A stretch of DNA of 29,005 nucleotides from CAZEZY01 sp964516635 (lineage in GTDB: Bacteria > Pseudomonadota > Gammaproteobacteria > Burkholderiales > Burkholderiaceae_C): contig CAZEZY010000013.1 of assembly GCA_964516635.1 (NCBI GenBank), positions 1-29,005 of the forward strand, read 5' to 3'. The notes under the pieces were generated by a model. That model did not search any database. It saw only the letters and a list, made by a program, of their open reading frames with translations, and was not told where the DNA came from. Shown here one piece after another: positions 14,901 through 22,840 of the stretch; position 1 is the stretch's first letter; each line of letters starts with the position of its first letter. The position numbers and the translations under genes were made by a program.

Positions 14901-16021
14901 AACATCCAGCAACCCCCCTGATCGCGGTCGTCCTGAGTGGTCTGCTCTTGGCAGGCTGTGCACCCGAAGCGGCCACCACAGCCCCCATTCCGGTCGTCTA
15001 TGTCACGCCAGCGCAGGCGTCCCCATTCATGGCATCGAGAATCTTGTCGGGCAGCTTGCGGCCCAGGGTGGAAACCGATCTGGGATTCAGGGTGGCTGGC
15101 CTGATGCTGGAACGGCGGGTCGATGTGGGCTCAGTGGTCCAGAAGGGTGACGTCCTGGCGCGGCTGGACAGCACGGACCACCAGCTCGCACTGGAAGCCG
15201 CGGAGCAGGAGGAGGAAGCCGCGAGGGTGGACGATCGGCAGCAACGTCTGGATGCACAACGGCTGGAAAGGCTGGCCCTGGATGACACCGTCGGACGTGC
15301 TGATGCCGAACGCCAGCGAACCCGTTCAGAGGCCGCCGCCGCTCGCCTGAAGCAGGCCGGGCAACAACGGGAGTTGCAACGCAACCGGCTCGCCTACACG
15401 CAACTCGTCGCCCCATTTGACGGGGTGGTCACGGCGGTTCGCGCCGAGCGCGGGCAGGTGTTGGGCGAGGGCATCCCGGTGCTGACGATGGCACGAGCAG
15501 GCGAACTGGAGGTGGTGGTGGATGTGCCGGAGGGCCTGATTCATCGACTGAGGTCCATGCAGGCTTCGGTCCAGCTGACCGAACAACCGCAAGAACAGGG
15601 TGTGACGGCTCCATTGCGTGAAGTGGCTGCGGCAGCCCATCCCGCGTCTCGGACCTACCGCGTTCGATATGCCGTGCCCCAGGCGCCCGCCCACTGGCGC
15701 TTGGGCATGTCGGCCATGGTGGTGCTCACCGACCAGCCCACCTCAAGCGCCGAGGCGGCCATGCCCAGTGCCGATCTGCCCGTGTCGGCCCTGGTGAATC
15801 GCGGCAACGAAACCTGGGTCTGGGTGGTCGATGGCGCAACCGGTCAGTTGACTGCCCAGCCGGTGCAGGTGCAAAGGCAAACCGAGGCCAGGGTCAGGGT
15901 GACGGGGGTACCGCCCGGGGCGCTGGTGGTCAGCGTGGGGGCGCACAAACTCGATGCGGGGATGCGGGTTCGGCCGGTGAAGCGAGACGGTTCATCCGGT
16001 CTGCCTGGGGTGGGCTCATGA
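14897..16021 (+). CDS. RND efflux periplasmic adaptor (membrane fusion) lipoprotein
   Basis: Adaptor of 374 residues linking the permease to the outer-membrane channel. The lipoprotein signal ends in LLAGC (C21). The HlyD/AcrA layout is visible: a lipoyl half-motif GFRVAGLMLERRVDVGSVVQKGDVLARLD, a charged coiled coil (EAAEQEEEAARVDDRQQRLDAQ region with DAERQRTRSEAAAARLKQAGQQ), the second lipoyl half with APFDGVVTAVRAERGQVLGEG, then the beta-barrel and membrane-proximal domains. The coiled coil is short compared with AcrA. The start overlaps the channel gene stop and its own stop overlaps the permease start, both as ATGA, so the three genes are translationally coupled. Confidence 0.93.
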   Translation: MKHPATPLIAVVLSGLLLAGCAPEAATTAPIPVVYVTPAQASPFMASRILSGSLRPRVETDLGFRVAGLMLERRVDVGSVVQKGDVLARLDSTDHQLALEAAEQEEEAARVDDRQQRLDAQRLERLALDDTVGRADAERQRTRSEAAAARLKQAGQQRELQRNRLAYTQLVAPFDGVVTAVRAERGQVLGEGIPVLTMARAGELEVVVDVPEGLIHRLRSMQASVQLTEQPQEQGVTAPLREVAAAAHPASRTYRVRYAVPQAPAHWRLGMSAMVVLTDQPTSSAEAAMPSADLPVSALVNRGNETWVWVVDGATGQLTAQPVQVQRQTEARVRVTGVPPGALVVSVGAHKLDAGMRVRPVKRDGSSGLPGVGS

Positions 16022-19000
16022 GCGGCCGGTTCAACCTGTCCGAGTGGGCAGTTCATCACCGGCCACTGGTGCTGTTCATGCTGATCACGTTGCTGGTGGG
16101 TGGCCTCTTTGCCTTCAGCCGGTTGGCACGGCTGGAAGACCCCGTCTTCAATGTGCCGACCATGACCGTGATCGCGGCATGGCCCGGGGCCACGGCGCAC
16201 GAAGTGCAGGATCAGGTGCTCAATCGCATCGAGCGGGAATTGCAGACGATAGATGGCGTGGAACGTGTGGGCAGTTTTGCCCGACAAGGCTATGGTGGCA
16301 TCAATCTCTGGATGAAGGGGGGCACATCGGGTGAAGCGCTGGACCAGGCCTGGTACCTGGCACGCAAGAAAGTGGGCGACATTCGCGACCAGCTCCCTGC
16401 CGAGTTGAGGGGCCCCTACTTCAACGACGAATTCAGTGACGTCATCAGCGTGATGTACGCGCTGTCGGCACCCGACCTGACCTGGCCCGAGCTACACGAC
16501 CTGGCTGAGGACATCAGGCGAACCACGCAAGCGGTCGAGGGGGTCAAGCAGGTCGGCGTGGTGGGTCGGCAAAGCGAGCGCATCTGGGTGGAATACGACA
16601 CCCGGCACTTGGCCGCCCGGGGCCTGACGCCACAGCAACTGATGCAGACCATCGGGTCACACAGCCCCATGGCACCCGCCGGATCGGTGGAGGGCAGCAT
16701 CGATCGGGTGTTTGTTCGTCTGGGCAGCCCGTTGCAGTCAGCGGCCGAGATCGCTGCCCTGCCGATCGACGTCGGCGGGCGCCTGTTGAAACTCAGCGAC
16801 GTGGCCGAGGTGAAGTCGGGCACGGAAGATCCGCCGACCTACACCGTCCGACACCAGGGACAGCCTGTCCTCCTGCTGACCTACACCTTCACCAAGGACG
16901 GCAACATCCTGCAGATCGGTCAGGCCCTGGACGAGCGCATGGCAGGGGTGCAAGCTCAGTTACCCATGGGGGTTGAACTGCACAAAGTCGCCGATCAGCC
17001 CAAGGTGGTGGACGATTCCATCTGGGAATTCGAAAAAGCCTTCCTTGAAGCCCTGGCCATCGTGCTGGCGGTGTGTTTTCTCTTTCTGGGATGGCGCACG
17101 GGCATCGTGGTGGCCGCATCGGTACCGCTCGTGCTCGCCATCGTGGCGATCGTCATGTGGGCGGCGGGCTGGGCGCTGGACCGCATTTCGCTCGGGGCAC
17201 TGATCATCGCACTGGGATTGCTGGTGGACGACGCCATCATTGCGGTCGAGATGATGGTGGTCAAGATCGAACAGGGATGGGATCGGGTCAAGGCGGCCAC
17301 CTTCGCCTGGACCTCCACCGCCTTTCCCATGCTGACCGGTACGCTCATCACCGTGGCGGGGTTCATGCCCGTCGGGTTTGCGCAGTCCATCGCGGGCGAG
17401 TACGCGGGCGGCATCTTCTGGGTGGTGGGGCTGGCCTTGGTGGCCTCCTGGATCGTGGCCGTGGTGTTCACGCCTTACCTCGGGGTGGTGATGCTGCCGG
17501 CCCGGATCAAGGGGCACGGCGATCCTTACGACCGGCCCATCTACATTCGGCTGAGGCGCTGGATCGCGGCCTGTGTCAGGCGTTGGCCCTGGGTGCTGGC
17601 CGGCACGGCTGCGCTGTTTGTCACGGCGGTGGCCGGGATGGGCGCCGTGCAGCAGCAGTTCTTTCCCACAGCCTCCCGCCTGGAGCTGATCGTCGATCTC
17701 CGGTTGCGTGAAGGGTCCAGCTTCAAGGCCACCGAAGCCCAGGTGAAGCGCCTGGAGGCTGTGCTGGCGCAAGACCCGCAGATCACCCAATTCACCGCCT
17801 ACACGGGCGCGGGTGCCCCACGCTTTTTCCTGTCGATCAGTGCCGATCTGCCCAATCCCGGGTTCGCCCAGATCATCGTGCAGACCGCCAGCATCGAAGA
17901 TCGGGAAGCCGTTCGGCAGCGCTTGATCCGCCTGTTCCAGGAAGGGGAGGCCTTCCCCGACGTGCAAGGGCGCGTCACCCGGTTCGAATTCGGCCCGCCA
18001 GTCGGCTTCCCGGTCCAGTTTCGGGTGGTGGGCCCTGATGCCGCCGAGTTGAGGCGCATCGCGGCAGAGGTGCGCGACATCGTTCGTCAGAGCCCACTGG
18101 TGCGCGACACGCAGATCGACTGGGGCGAGCAGGTACGGTCGGTTCGCCTCGAAATCGACGAGTCCAGAGCCCGGGCGCTGGGCTTCACGCGCGCAGACCT
18201 GTCGGCTCAGCTTCAGACCCATCTTTCGGGTGCACCGGTCGCCCAGTTGCAGCGTGGCGAAGAGCGGGTGGACGTGGTCGTCCGCGGCAATGAACAAGAG
18301 CGCCAGGCGCTGGAGCGCTTGCAGGACGCCGTGGTGTTCTCCCGCAGTGGCGTGGCCGTTCCGCTGTCGCAGGTGGCGAAAGTGGTGCCGGTCTATGAAG
18401 AGCCGGTGCTGTGGCGGCGCAACCGCGAATTGACCATCACGGTGCGCAGCGATGTGCAGGATGGTGTCCAGGGTCCGTTCGCTTCACAGCAGATCCTGCC
18501 ATCGCTTCAACCGGTGATCGATGCCTTGCCGCCGGGTTACCGCATCGAAGCGGGCGGGGCCATTGAAGAAAGCAGCAAGAGCAACATCGCGCTGTTCGCC
18601 GTGTTTCCGCTCATGTTCGTCGTGATGCTCCTGATCCTCATGGTTCAGGTCCAGAGCTTTTCACGCCTCTTCATGGTGTTTCTGACGGGTCCGCTGGGCC
18701 TCATCGGCGTGGTGCCCGCGCTGCTGCTGTTTCAAGCGCCCTTCGGCTTCGTGGCCCTGCTGGGTGTGATTGCGCTGGGAGGGATGATCATGCGCAATGC
18801 CGTGATTCTGGTCGATCAGATCGACCACGACATCGCCGCAGGTCGACCATTGCATGAAGCCGTGGTCGAGGCCACGGTGAGGCGTTCGCGGCCCGTCGTG
18901 TTGACCGCGGCTGCGGCGGTGCTGGCCATGGTGCCCCTGTCAACCAGTGTGTTCTGGGGGCCGATGGCCATCGCGATCATGGGCGGGCTGCTGGGTGCCA

Positions 19001-19074
19001 CGGCACTGACCCTGGCGTTCGTGCCGGCGCTGTATGTCGCCTGGCTGGGGCGCCCGCGTGCAGTGTCTCTGTGA
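16018..19074 (+). CDS. RND efflux permease (AcrB/HAE1-like)
   Basis: Proton-driven inner-membrane pump of 1018 residues with the twelve-helix RND architecture and two large periplasmic loops. The proton-relay aspartates in helix 4 are intact (D404-D405 in GLLVDDAIIAVEMM). The helix-10 position that is Lys940 in AcrB is Arg926 here (GGMIMRNAVILVDQID), a pattern I associate with TriC-like members of the family. The first periplasmic loop begins with DPVFNVPTMTVIAAWPGATAHEVQDQV, a typical HAE1 motif; no CusA-type methionine triad is evident, so a hydrophobic or amphiphilic compound is a more likely substrate than a metal. The export substrate cannot be told from sequence. Third gene of the TetR-controlled operon; the convergent thioesterase gene ends 32 bp downstream. 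Confidence 0.95.
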   Translation: MSGRFNLSEWAVHHRPLVLFMLITLLVGGLFAFSRLARLEDPVFNVPTMTVIAAWPGATAHEVQDQVLNRIERELQTIDGVERVGSFARQGYGGINLWMKGGTSGEALDQAWYLARKKVGDIRDQLPAELRGPYFNDEFSDVISVMYALSAPDLTWPELHDLAEDIRRTTQAVEGVKQVGVVGRQSERIWVEYDTRHLAARGLTPQQLMQTIGSHSPMAPAGSVEGSIDRVFVRLGSPLQSAAEIAALPIDVGGRLLKLSDVAEVKSGTEDPPTYTVRHQGQPVLLLTYTFTKDGNILQIGQALDERMAGVQAQLPMGVELHKVADQPKVVDDSIWEFEKAFLEALAIVLAVCFLFLGWRTGIVVAASVPLVLAIVAIVMWAAGWALDRISLGALIIALGLLVDDAIIAVEMMVVKIEQGWDRVKAATFAWTSTAFPMLTGTLITVAGFMPVGFAQSIAGEYAGGIFWVVGLALVASWIVAVVFTPYLGVVMLPARIKGHGDPYDRPIYIRLRRWIAACVRRWPWVLAGTAALFVTAVAGMGAVQQQFFPTASRLELIVDLRLREGSSFKATEAQVKRLEAVLAQDPQITQFTAYTGAGAPRFFLSISADLPNPGFAQIIVQTASIEDREAVRQRLIRLFQEGEAFPDVQGRVTRFEFGPPVGFPVQFRVVGPDAAELRRIAAEVRDIVRQSPLVRDTQIDWGEQVRSVRLEIDESRARALGFTRADLSAQLQTHLSGAPVAQLQRGEERVDVVVRGNEQERQALERLQDAVVFSRSGVAVPLSQVAKVVPVYEEPVLWRRNRELTITVRSDVQDGVQGPFASQQILPSLQPVIDALPPGYRIEAGGAIEESSKSNIALFAVFPLMFVVMLLILMVQVQSFSRLFMVFLTGPLGLIGVVPALLLFQAPFGFVALLGVIALGGMIMRNAVILVDQIDHDIAAGRPLHEAVVEATVRRSRPVVLTAAAAVLAMVPLSTSVFWGPMAIAIMGGLLGATALTLAFVPALYVAWLGRPRAVSL

Positions 19075-19106
19075 AAAAGTGGCCATTGGGCAAAGAGGCG
19101 TGGCAC

Positions 19107-19925
19107 TCACCGTCTGGCAAAGATCGCCACCTGCTGGCGAGCCGACATCACTGGCCGGCCGTCGGGGTGCCAGATCACGGCGGTCTGTGCCGAATAGCCT
19201 TCGCGAATCGTCTCGGCTTCGCCCCGTATCAGCCACCACCCTTCGGGGTTGTCTATCTTGGGGGTCAAGAGGTCGATCGACCAGGTCATGGTGCTGATCG
19301 GCACGGCGTCGGTGAAGGTGGCAAACGAAATCGGTGGCAATGCGTCCGCGAGCGCCACCAGACTCACCACATCGGCCTGGGTGGCGGTGTCGCGGTGACG
19401 CAGCCACACCAGCATCTCCGGGTGGTCGCTGCCGCTGCCGGGCAGGTGGCCACCGGCCAAGCGCCCCTCAAAATGCGCCATGAAGTTGGGGCGCTGCGCC
19501 CAGGTGAAGAAGGACGGACAGGACGCCAGGGCGGGTGTGTCCGGCATGGCGTGCAGGCTGTAATCGTGCGGCAGATCGCGTCCTGCGCCAAAGCACAACG
19601 TCGCCCGCACAGCCAAGCCGGCATCGCCTTCGAGGTCCACCCCGATGAAAGCCGCCGATTTGCCTTGCCGCAGCAACTGGGGCCTGATGCGCAGCGCCCC
19701 CGATGCCGGTCCGATGAACGAAAACTGGGCGGAGCGCAATGGCGGCAGATCCGGGTGGGCCAGCAAGGTGGCCTGCAAACACAGGGAAGCGGACAGCCCC
19801 CCGTACGCGGTGCGACCTTGCAGCCAGTCAGCCGGCAGCGTGATCGCGTAATGGTCATCGACGGCCACCAGCGTGGCCAGCATGCTCGAAAAGGCGGTCA
19901 ATTCGTCTTGCGTGGTGTGGGTCAT
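19107..19925 (-). CDS. Acyl-CoA thioesterase-like protein (double hot-dog)
   Basis: Protein of 272 residues resembling the tandem hot-dog thioesterase family (4HBT_3, TesB-like), cytosolic enzymes that hydrolyse acyl-CoA. The N-terminal hot-dog has GRTAYGGLSASLCLQATLL, where family members have a GG-containing helix start, and SAQFSFIGPASGALRIRPQLLRQGKSAAFIGVDL as its sheet. The C-terminal hot-dog has TMTWSIDLLTP and GEAETIREGYSAQTAVIWHPDGRPVMSARQQVAIF, a typical end. The frame is open to 20069, but the extra 48 residues look unlike protein of this family; ATG 19925 is chosen, though without a clear ribosome site. The substrate is unknown. It lies downstream of an uncharacterised membrane protein on the same strand, with a 162-bp gap. 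Confidence 0.8.
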   Translation of the reverse strand: MTHTTQDELTAFSSMLATLVAVDDHYAITLPADWLQGRTAYGGLSASLCLQATLLAHPDLPPLRSAQFSFIGPASGALRIRPQLLRQGKSAAFIGVDLEGDAGLAVRATLCFGAGRDLPHDYSLHAMPDTPALASCPSFFTWAQRPNFMAHFEGRLAGGHLPGSGSDHPEMLVWLRHRDTATQADVVSLVALADALPPISFATFTDAVPISTMTWSIDLLTPKIDNPEGWWLIRGEAETIREGYSAQTAVIWHPDGRPVMSARQQVAIFARR

Positions 19926-20087
19926 GATGTCAGGCGTGGTGAGGTCAAAGGGTGCGGGAAAGCCATTCCGGTCATCCCCTTGCTGTGGGTTCAACTTGGG
20001 TCGCGTCCCGTGACATGACCGGGAGAAGCATGCAAGAAACAAAGAAACAGGGGATTGAAGGCTGCACATTCGGCTTGAACACTCCCC

Positions 20088-20882
20088 TCATCTTCCCATG
20101 AATGGCTGACCCATCAGCGCCTGAACGAAGACGACCGCCACGAGACCCACATACGCCATGGCAGCGAAGAGGACCGGCAGAAGCGAACGATGCCCAAACA
20201 CCTTTGCGCACACCACGCCAGCGAGCGGCAGGGCATGCATGGCGTGGGTGGCAAAAAAGTGCGCCACGCGGAGGTCACCGCCGTCACGCGACCACCCCAT
20301 CAGGAACAGCCCATCGGCATCGCTGGCGGTACCACCTATCCAGTGGCTCCCCATGTCCGCCAAGGTGCCTGCGGTCACGAGCGTGAGGGGTAAGGTCAGG
20401 CCCAGGCCCAAGACCAGTCCGAGACGCACGACCGGCGACAGGTCTCCTGCCGGATGGCGGTAAATGGCCCACGCCAGCGTCGTGCTTGCAGAGGTCAGCA
20501 CGAGGGCGCCGATGCCCATCAAGGAGTACATTGCAGACCACAGAGGCGTGGACTCATTGAAGTGTGAGGCCACACCGAGGCTGGCTGCCGCGCCGATCCA
20601 GATCAGTTCCAGCACCACAGCCAGCACCACTGCGCGTTCGTGCCATCGCCACCATGGTCGACCGGTGACTTCGGCAGATGCAAACTGGGCGAATACCGCC
20701 AGTGTGACCAGATAAACGACCAGCGCTCCGTGGAATTTCAATGGCTTGATCCAGACATTGATGCCCTGAAAATGCCGTGTATCCATGGCCAAGGCCACGA
20801 AAAGAGGCAGCATGGCGATTGCGACACATGCTGCCAATCGGGTGTAGCGAGGCGAGATATCAATCAGATGCGAAGGTGACAT
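20088..20882 (-). CDS. Uncharacterised multi-pass membrane protein
   Basis: I do not recognise a function for this 264-residue protein. About seven hydrophobic segments are visible, at roughly residues 16-33, 48-68, 83-105, 118-140, 150-175, 205-228 and 232-256. Conserved-looking polar features sit at membrane edges: GINVWIKPLKFHGAL near residue 40, SHFNESTPLWSAMYSLMG near 105-122, and HFFATHAMHALPL near 207-219, whose several His residues could bind a cofactor or metal. Similar proteins with a PWxKPxKF motif occur widely without known role. The ATG at 20882 has no evident Shine-Dalgarno sequence. It is upstream of the thioesterase gene on the same strand, too far for certain co-transcription. 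Confidence 0.75.
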   Translation of the reverse strand: MSPSHLIDISPRYTRLAACVAIAMLPLFVALAMDTRHFQGINVWIKPLKFHGALVVYLVTLAVFAQFASAEVTGRPWWRWHERAVVLAVVLELIWIGAAASLGVASHFNESTPLWSAMYSLMGIGALVLTSASTTLAWAIYRHPAGDLSPVVRLGLVLGLGLTLPLTLVTAGTLADMGSHWIGGTASDADGLFLMGWSRDGGDLRVAHFFATHAMHALPLAGVVCAKVFGHRSLLPVLFAAMAYVGLVAVVFVQALMGQPFMGR

Positions 20883-20969
20883 AAATCATTCGGCCCAAGG
20901 AGCATTTTCAATGGTCTTGACGAGTTCATCATTCAAGAGAAGTTCATTGGTTGAAGTCAGGCTGCAACT

Positions 20970-21194
20970 TCACCGATTCAAGAGGGTGTCTCGCACAAGC
21001 ATTCCCGCGCTGTCCAACCAGATATCAATGCCTGGATCAAACTTCCAACTGCACCCACCTTCCATGCAGGACGCTGACTTCTTGAAGAGAAGCACAGTTT
21101 GGTCAATCGGAGTTACTGCCAAGTTACCTGTGCTGATGCCGTTCGTCCACCAACTCGAAGAGGGTGATCAATCAACGACCAATGCCCTGATCAT
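20970..21194 (-). pseudogene. Interrupted small reading frame, unknown protein (possible remnant)
   Basis: In the 540-bp gap between the membrane protein and the beta-barrel gene, one minus-strand frame reads as plausible protein: MIRALVVD, an in-frame TGA at 21170-21168, then 65 open codons to the TGA at 20972-20970. The long part contains WWTNGISTGNLAVTPIDQ, two Cys in CMEGGC and FDPGIDIWLDSAGMLVRD, with a protein-like composition unlike a chance frame. No good start codon follows the internal stop. It may be a decayed gene or the C-terminal part of a gene whose start was lost. I do not recognise the family. The rest of the gap holds the promoter and leader of the beta-barrel gene. Confidence 0.3.
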
Positions 21195-21277
21195 TGATGC
21201 ATGAAAAACACATCATGAGAACCAGCGAACGATCTATCGACAAGGCACTTGAGTGTGGAACCGATCGAGGGCATCCG

Positions 21278-21305
21278 TTGAATTTTGATAAAAATGAAAT
21301 ATAAA
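21278..21305 (+). promoter_or_regulatory. Candidate sigma-70 promoter of the beta-barrel gene
   Basis: TTGAAT (21278-21283), 16 bp, TATAAA (21300-21305) lies in the most AT-rich part of the gap and points toward the outer-membrane protein gene, giving a leader of about 110 bases. The hexamers match the consensus at 4-5 of 6 positions each. The two-component genes downstream have no obvious promoter of their own and may share this one. Confidence 0.45.
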
Positions 21306-21324
21306 ATCTCAGCAACTCTCCTTG

Positions 21325-21344
21325 TGGTTACCTCGCTGTAACCA
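21325..21344 (+). promoter_or_regulatory. 7-bp inverted repeat in the beta-barrel gene leader
   Basis: TGGTTAC (21325-21331) and GTAACCA (21338-21344) form a perfect inverted repeat with a 6-base spacer, followed at once by another TAACC (21345-21349). It lies just downstream of the candidate -10. It could be a 5'-leader hairpin or a binding site for the response regulator encoded downstream; sequence alone does not decide. Confidence 0.35.
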
Positions 21345-21422
21345 TAACCGAGTGATCCTCCGTGGACGGTTCGGCAATCCATGTTGAAAACCGTGTCTTT
21401 CATTCACTCTCAAAGGAATCGC

Positions 21423-22091
21423 ATGAGCTACCACAAGTCCTGTCTCAAGATGCTGATGGTCTCCGCAGTCGCCACAGTAACGAGCACTGCTGTCTTCGCC
21501 AAGGAGCCCGCAGGCAGCTATATCAACCTCTACGTGGGTCCGAGTAATCTGTCATCCACGAACCTCAGTGAATCTCGTCCTGCACCTGGTGGTTTGGTCA
21601 GTGGAAAAGCCACTTTCAGCAGTGGTCTGGGGCTTGGGGGGGCATACGGATATCGCTATGGCAACGGCTGGGCCGCTGAAATTCAGTGGGACTATCGCCG
21701 TCATGATTTGAAAAACATTGGTGGGAGCCAGATCGACGGTGATTTTGCATCGAACATCCTATTCGTTAACGGATACTATCGCTTCGATAAGATGGGTTCC
21801 GTTCGCCCCTTTGTCGGTGCCGGTATAGGCTGGGCGCAGGAAGTGGATTTCGATATCACGCGGAATGGACAGTCGTTAAGCTACAGCCGATCAGGCGGTG
21901 CGGCGTTCCAGGCAATTGTCGGCGGAGAAATCGATGTTTCAGACAGGTGGAGTCTGGTTGGCGACGTGCGCTGGACACGTGTCAACTCCGGAACATTCAA
22001 AGCCGAGAATGCGTCTTCTGGGGGAGTCCTCACTGGAAAGCCGAAGTATCAACCGGTGTCACTGAACTTGGGCGTGACCTACAAGTTCTAA
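21423..22091 (+). CDS. Outer-membrane beta-barrel protein (OmpA/OmpX-like fold)
   Basis: Small outer-membrane protein of 222 residues. A signal peptide is visible (KMLMVSAVATVTSTAVFA, cleavage before KEPAGSY). The mature part shows alternating amphipathic strands with aromatic girdles: YINLYVGPSN, GLGLGGAYGYRYGNGWAAEIQWDYRRHD, NILFVNGYYRF, VRPFVGAGIGWA, WSLVGDVRWTRV. The sequence ends in NLGVTYKF, the terminal Phe signature recognised by the BAM machinery. It is best placed in the OMP_b-brl/OmpA-like eight-strand group; function unknown. The frame is open from 21381, but ATG 21423 has AAAGGA upstream and places the signal correctly. The gene is AT-richer than those to its left. A response regulator and sensor kinase follow after 65 bp, which suggests a linked function. 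Confidence 0.85.
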   Translation: MSYHKSCLKMLMVSAVATVTSTAVFAKEPAGSYINLYVGPSNLSSTNLSESRPAPGGLVSGKATFSSGLGLGGAYGYRYGNGWAAEIQWDYRRHDLKNIGGSQIDGDFASNILFVNGYYRFDKMGSVRPFVGAGIGWAQEVDFDITRNGQSLSYSRSGGAAFQAIVGGEIDVSDRWSLVGDVRWTRVNSGTFKAENASSGGVLTGKPKYQPVSLNLGVTYKF

Positions 22092-22156
22092 ACCAAGAAG
22101 TTTCCGTCGCGCTTCATCATTTGGCGTCATTCACGCCGGCACTCAAGGTCTTGCCC

Positions 22157-22840
22157 ATGTCAAGAATTTTGCTGGTCGAGGACCATGCTCGTTTGGCTGA
22201 AACGATTCGAATCGCCTTGGAGCGCGACGGTATCGCATGTGATGTGGTGTCCACACAAAGGCAGGCCATCTCTGCCATGTCAGATGCGCGTTACGCCGCT
22301 CTGATTCTGGATCGGTCTCTGCCAGATGGCGACGGACTGAAGTTGCTGGGCCAGTTGCGTGCTTTGCGCGATGGCATTCCCTGCATGATCTTGACCGCCA
22401 GAGACGGACTGTCAGATAGGGTGGATGGTCTTGAGGCGGGCGCCGATGATTACCTGACCAAGCCATTTGAAGTCGAAGAGCTGTTGGCTCGAGCACGGGC
22501 ATTGCTTCGACGCGCGCAGACCTGGATGCCATCTGACGTGGTGTTTCACGATCTGCGCATCGTTCCCCAAACCAGTACGATGCAAGTCGCTGATTCCAGA
22601 ATCGTGCTGTCATCGACTGAGCTGCAAATACTGATGACTTTGGCCCAGCATCAAGGAAAAGTCGTTCGCCGAGTCACACTTGAAACGGCTGCCTGGGGAT
22701 TGTCTACTGCAGTGACTCCCAAGGCTCTGGATGTGGCGGTACACCGTCTCAGGGGTAAACTGGCTGCACTGGAGTCACAACTGTCCATCTTCAACTCCAA
22801 GGGAATTGGTTATGGTTTGGCGATTCGTGAAGACGAGTAG
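22157..22840 (+). CDS. OmpR-family response regulator
   Basis: Two-component response regulator of 227 residues. The receiver domain (1-115) has acidic residues E8-D9, phosphoacceptor D52 in LDRSLPDGDG, T80 and K102 in TKPF, all intact. The C-terminal winged helix (about 130-225) has the OmpR/PhoB pattern, with SSTELQILMTLAQHQGKVVRR, a recognition helix at AVTPKALDVAVHRLRGKL and the wing FNSKGIGYGLAI. The family member is QseB/TctD-like. The frame is open from 21947, but ATG 22157 is chosen because MSRILLVEDH is the standard beginning; its ribosome site is weak (AAGG). It overlaps the kinase gene by 29 bases, so the two are co-translated. The upstream beta-barrel gene is a natural target candidate. 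Confidence 0.93.
   Translation: MSRILLVEDHARLAETIRIALERDGIACDVVSTQRQAISAMSDARYAALILDRSLPDGDGLKLLGQLRALRDGIPCMILTARDGLSDRVDGLEAGADDYLTKPFEVEELLARARALLRRAQTWMPSDVVFHDLRIVPQTSTMQVADSRIVLSSTELQILMTLAQHQGKVVRRVTLETAAWGLSTAVTPKALDVAVHRLRGKLAALESQLSIFNSKGIGYGLAIREDE

Noticed and set aside
16960..18297. 445-codon minus-strand frame inside the RND permease
   Set aside because: A shadow of the permease gene; His- and Gly-rich translation with no recognisable domain.
20911..21204. 97-codon plus-strand frame in the gap before the beta-barrel gene
   Set aside because: Its translation looks random, and the overlapping minus-strand frame at 20970-21194 reads more like protein; there is no ribosome site.
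21191..21403. 70-codon minus-strand frame over the beta-barrel promoter
   Set aside because: It overlaps the promoter and leader of the outer-membrane gene and has no domain or good start context.
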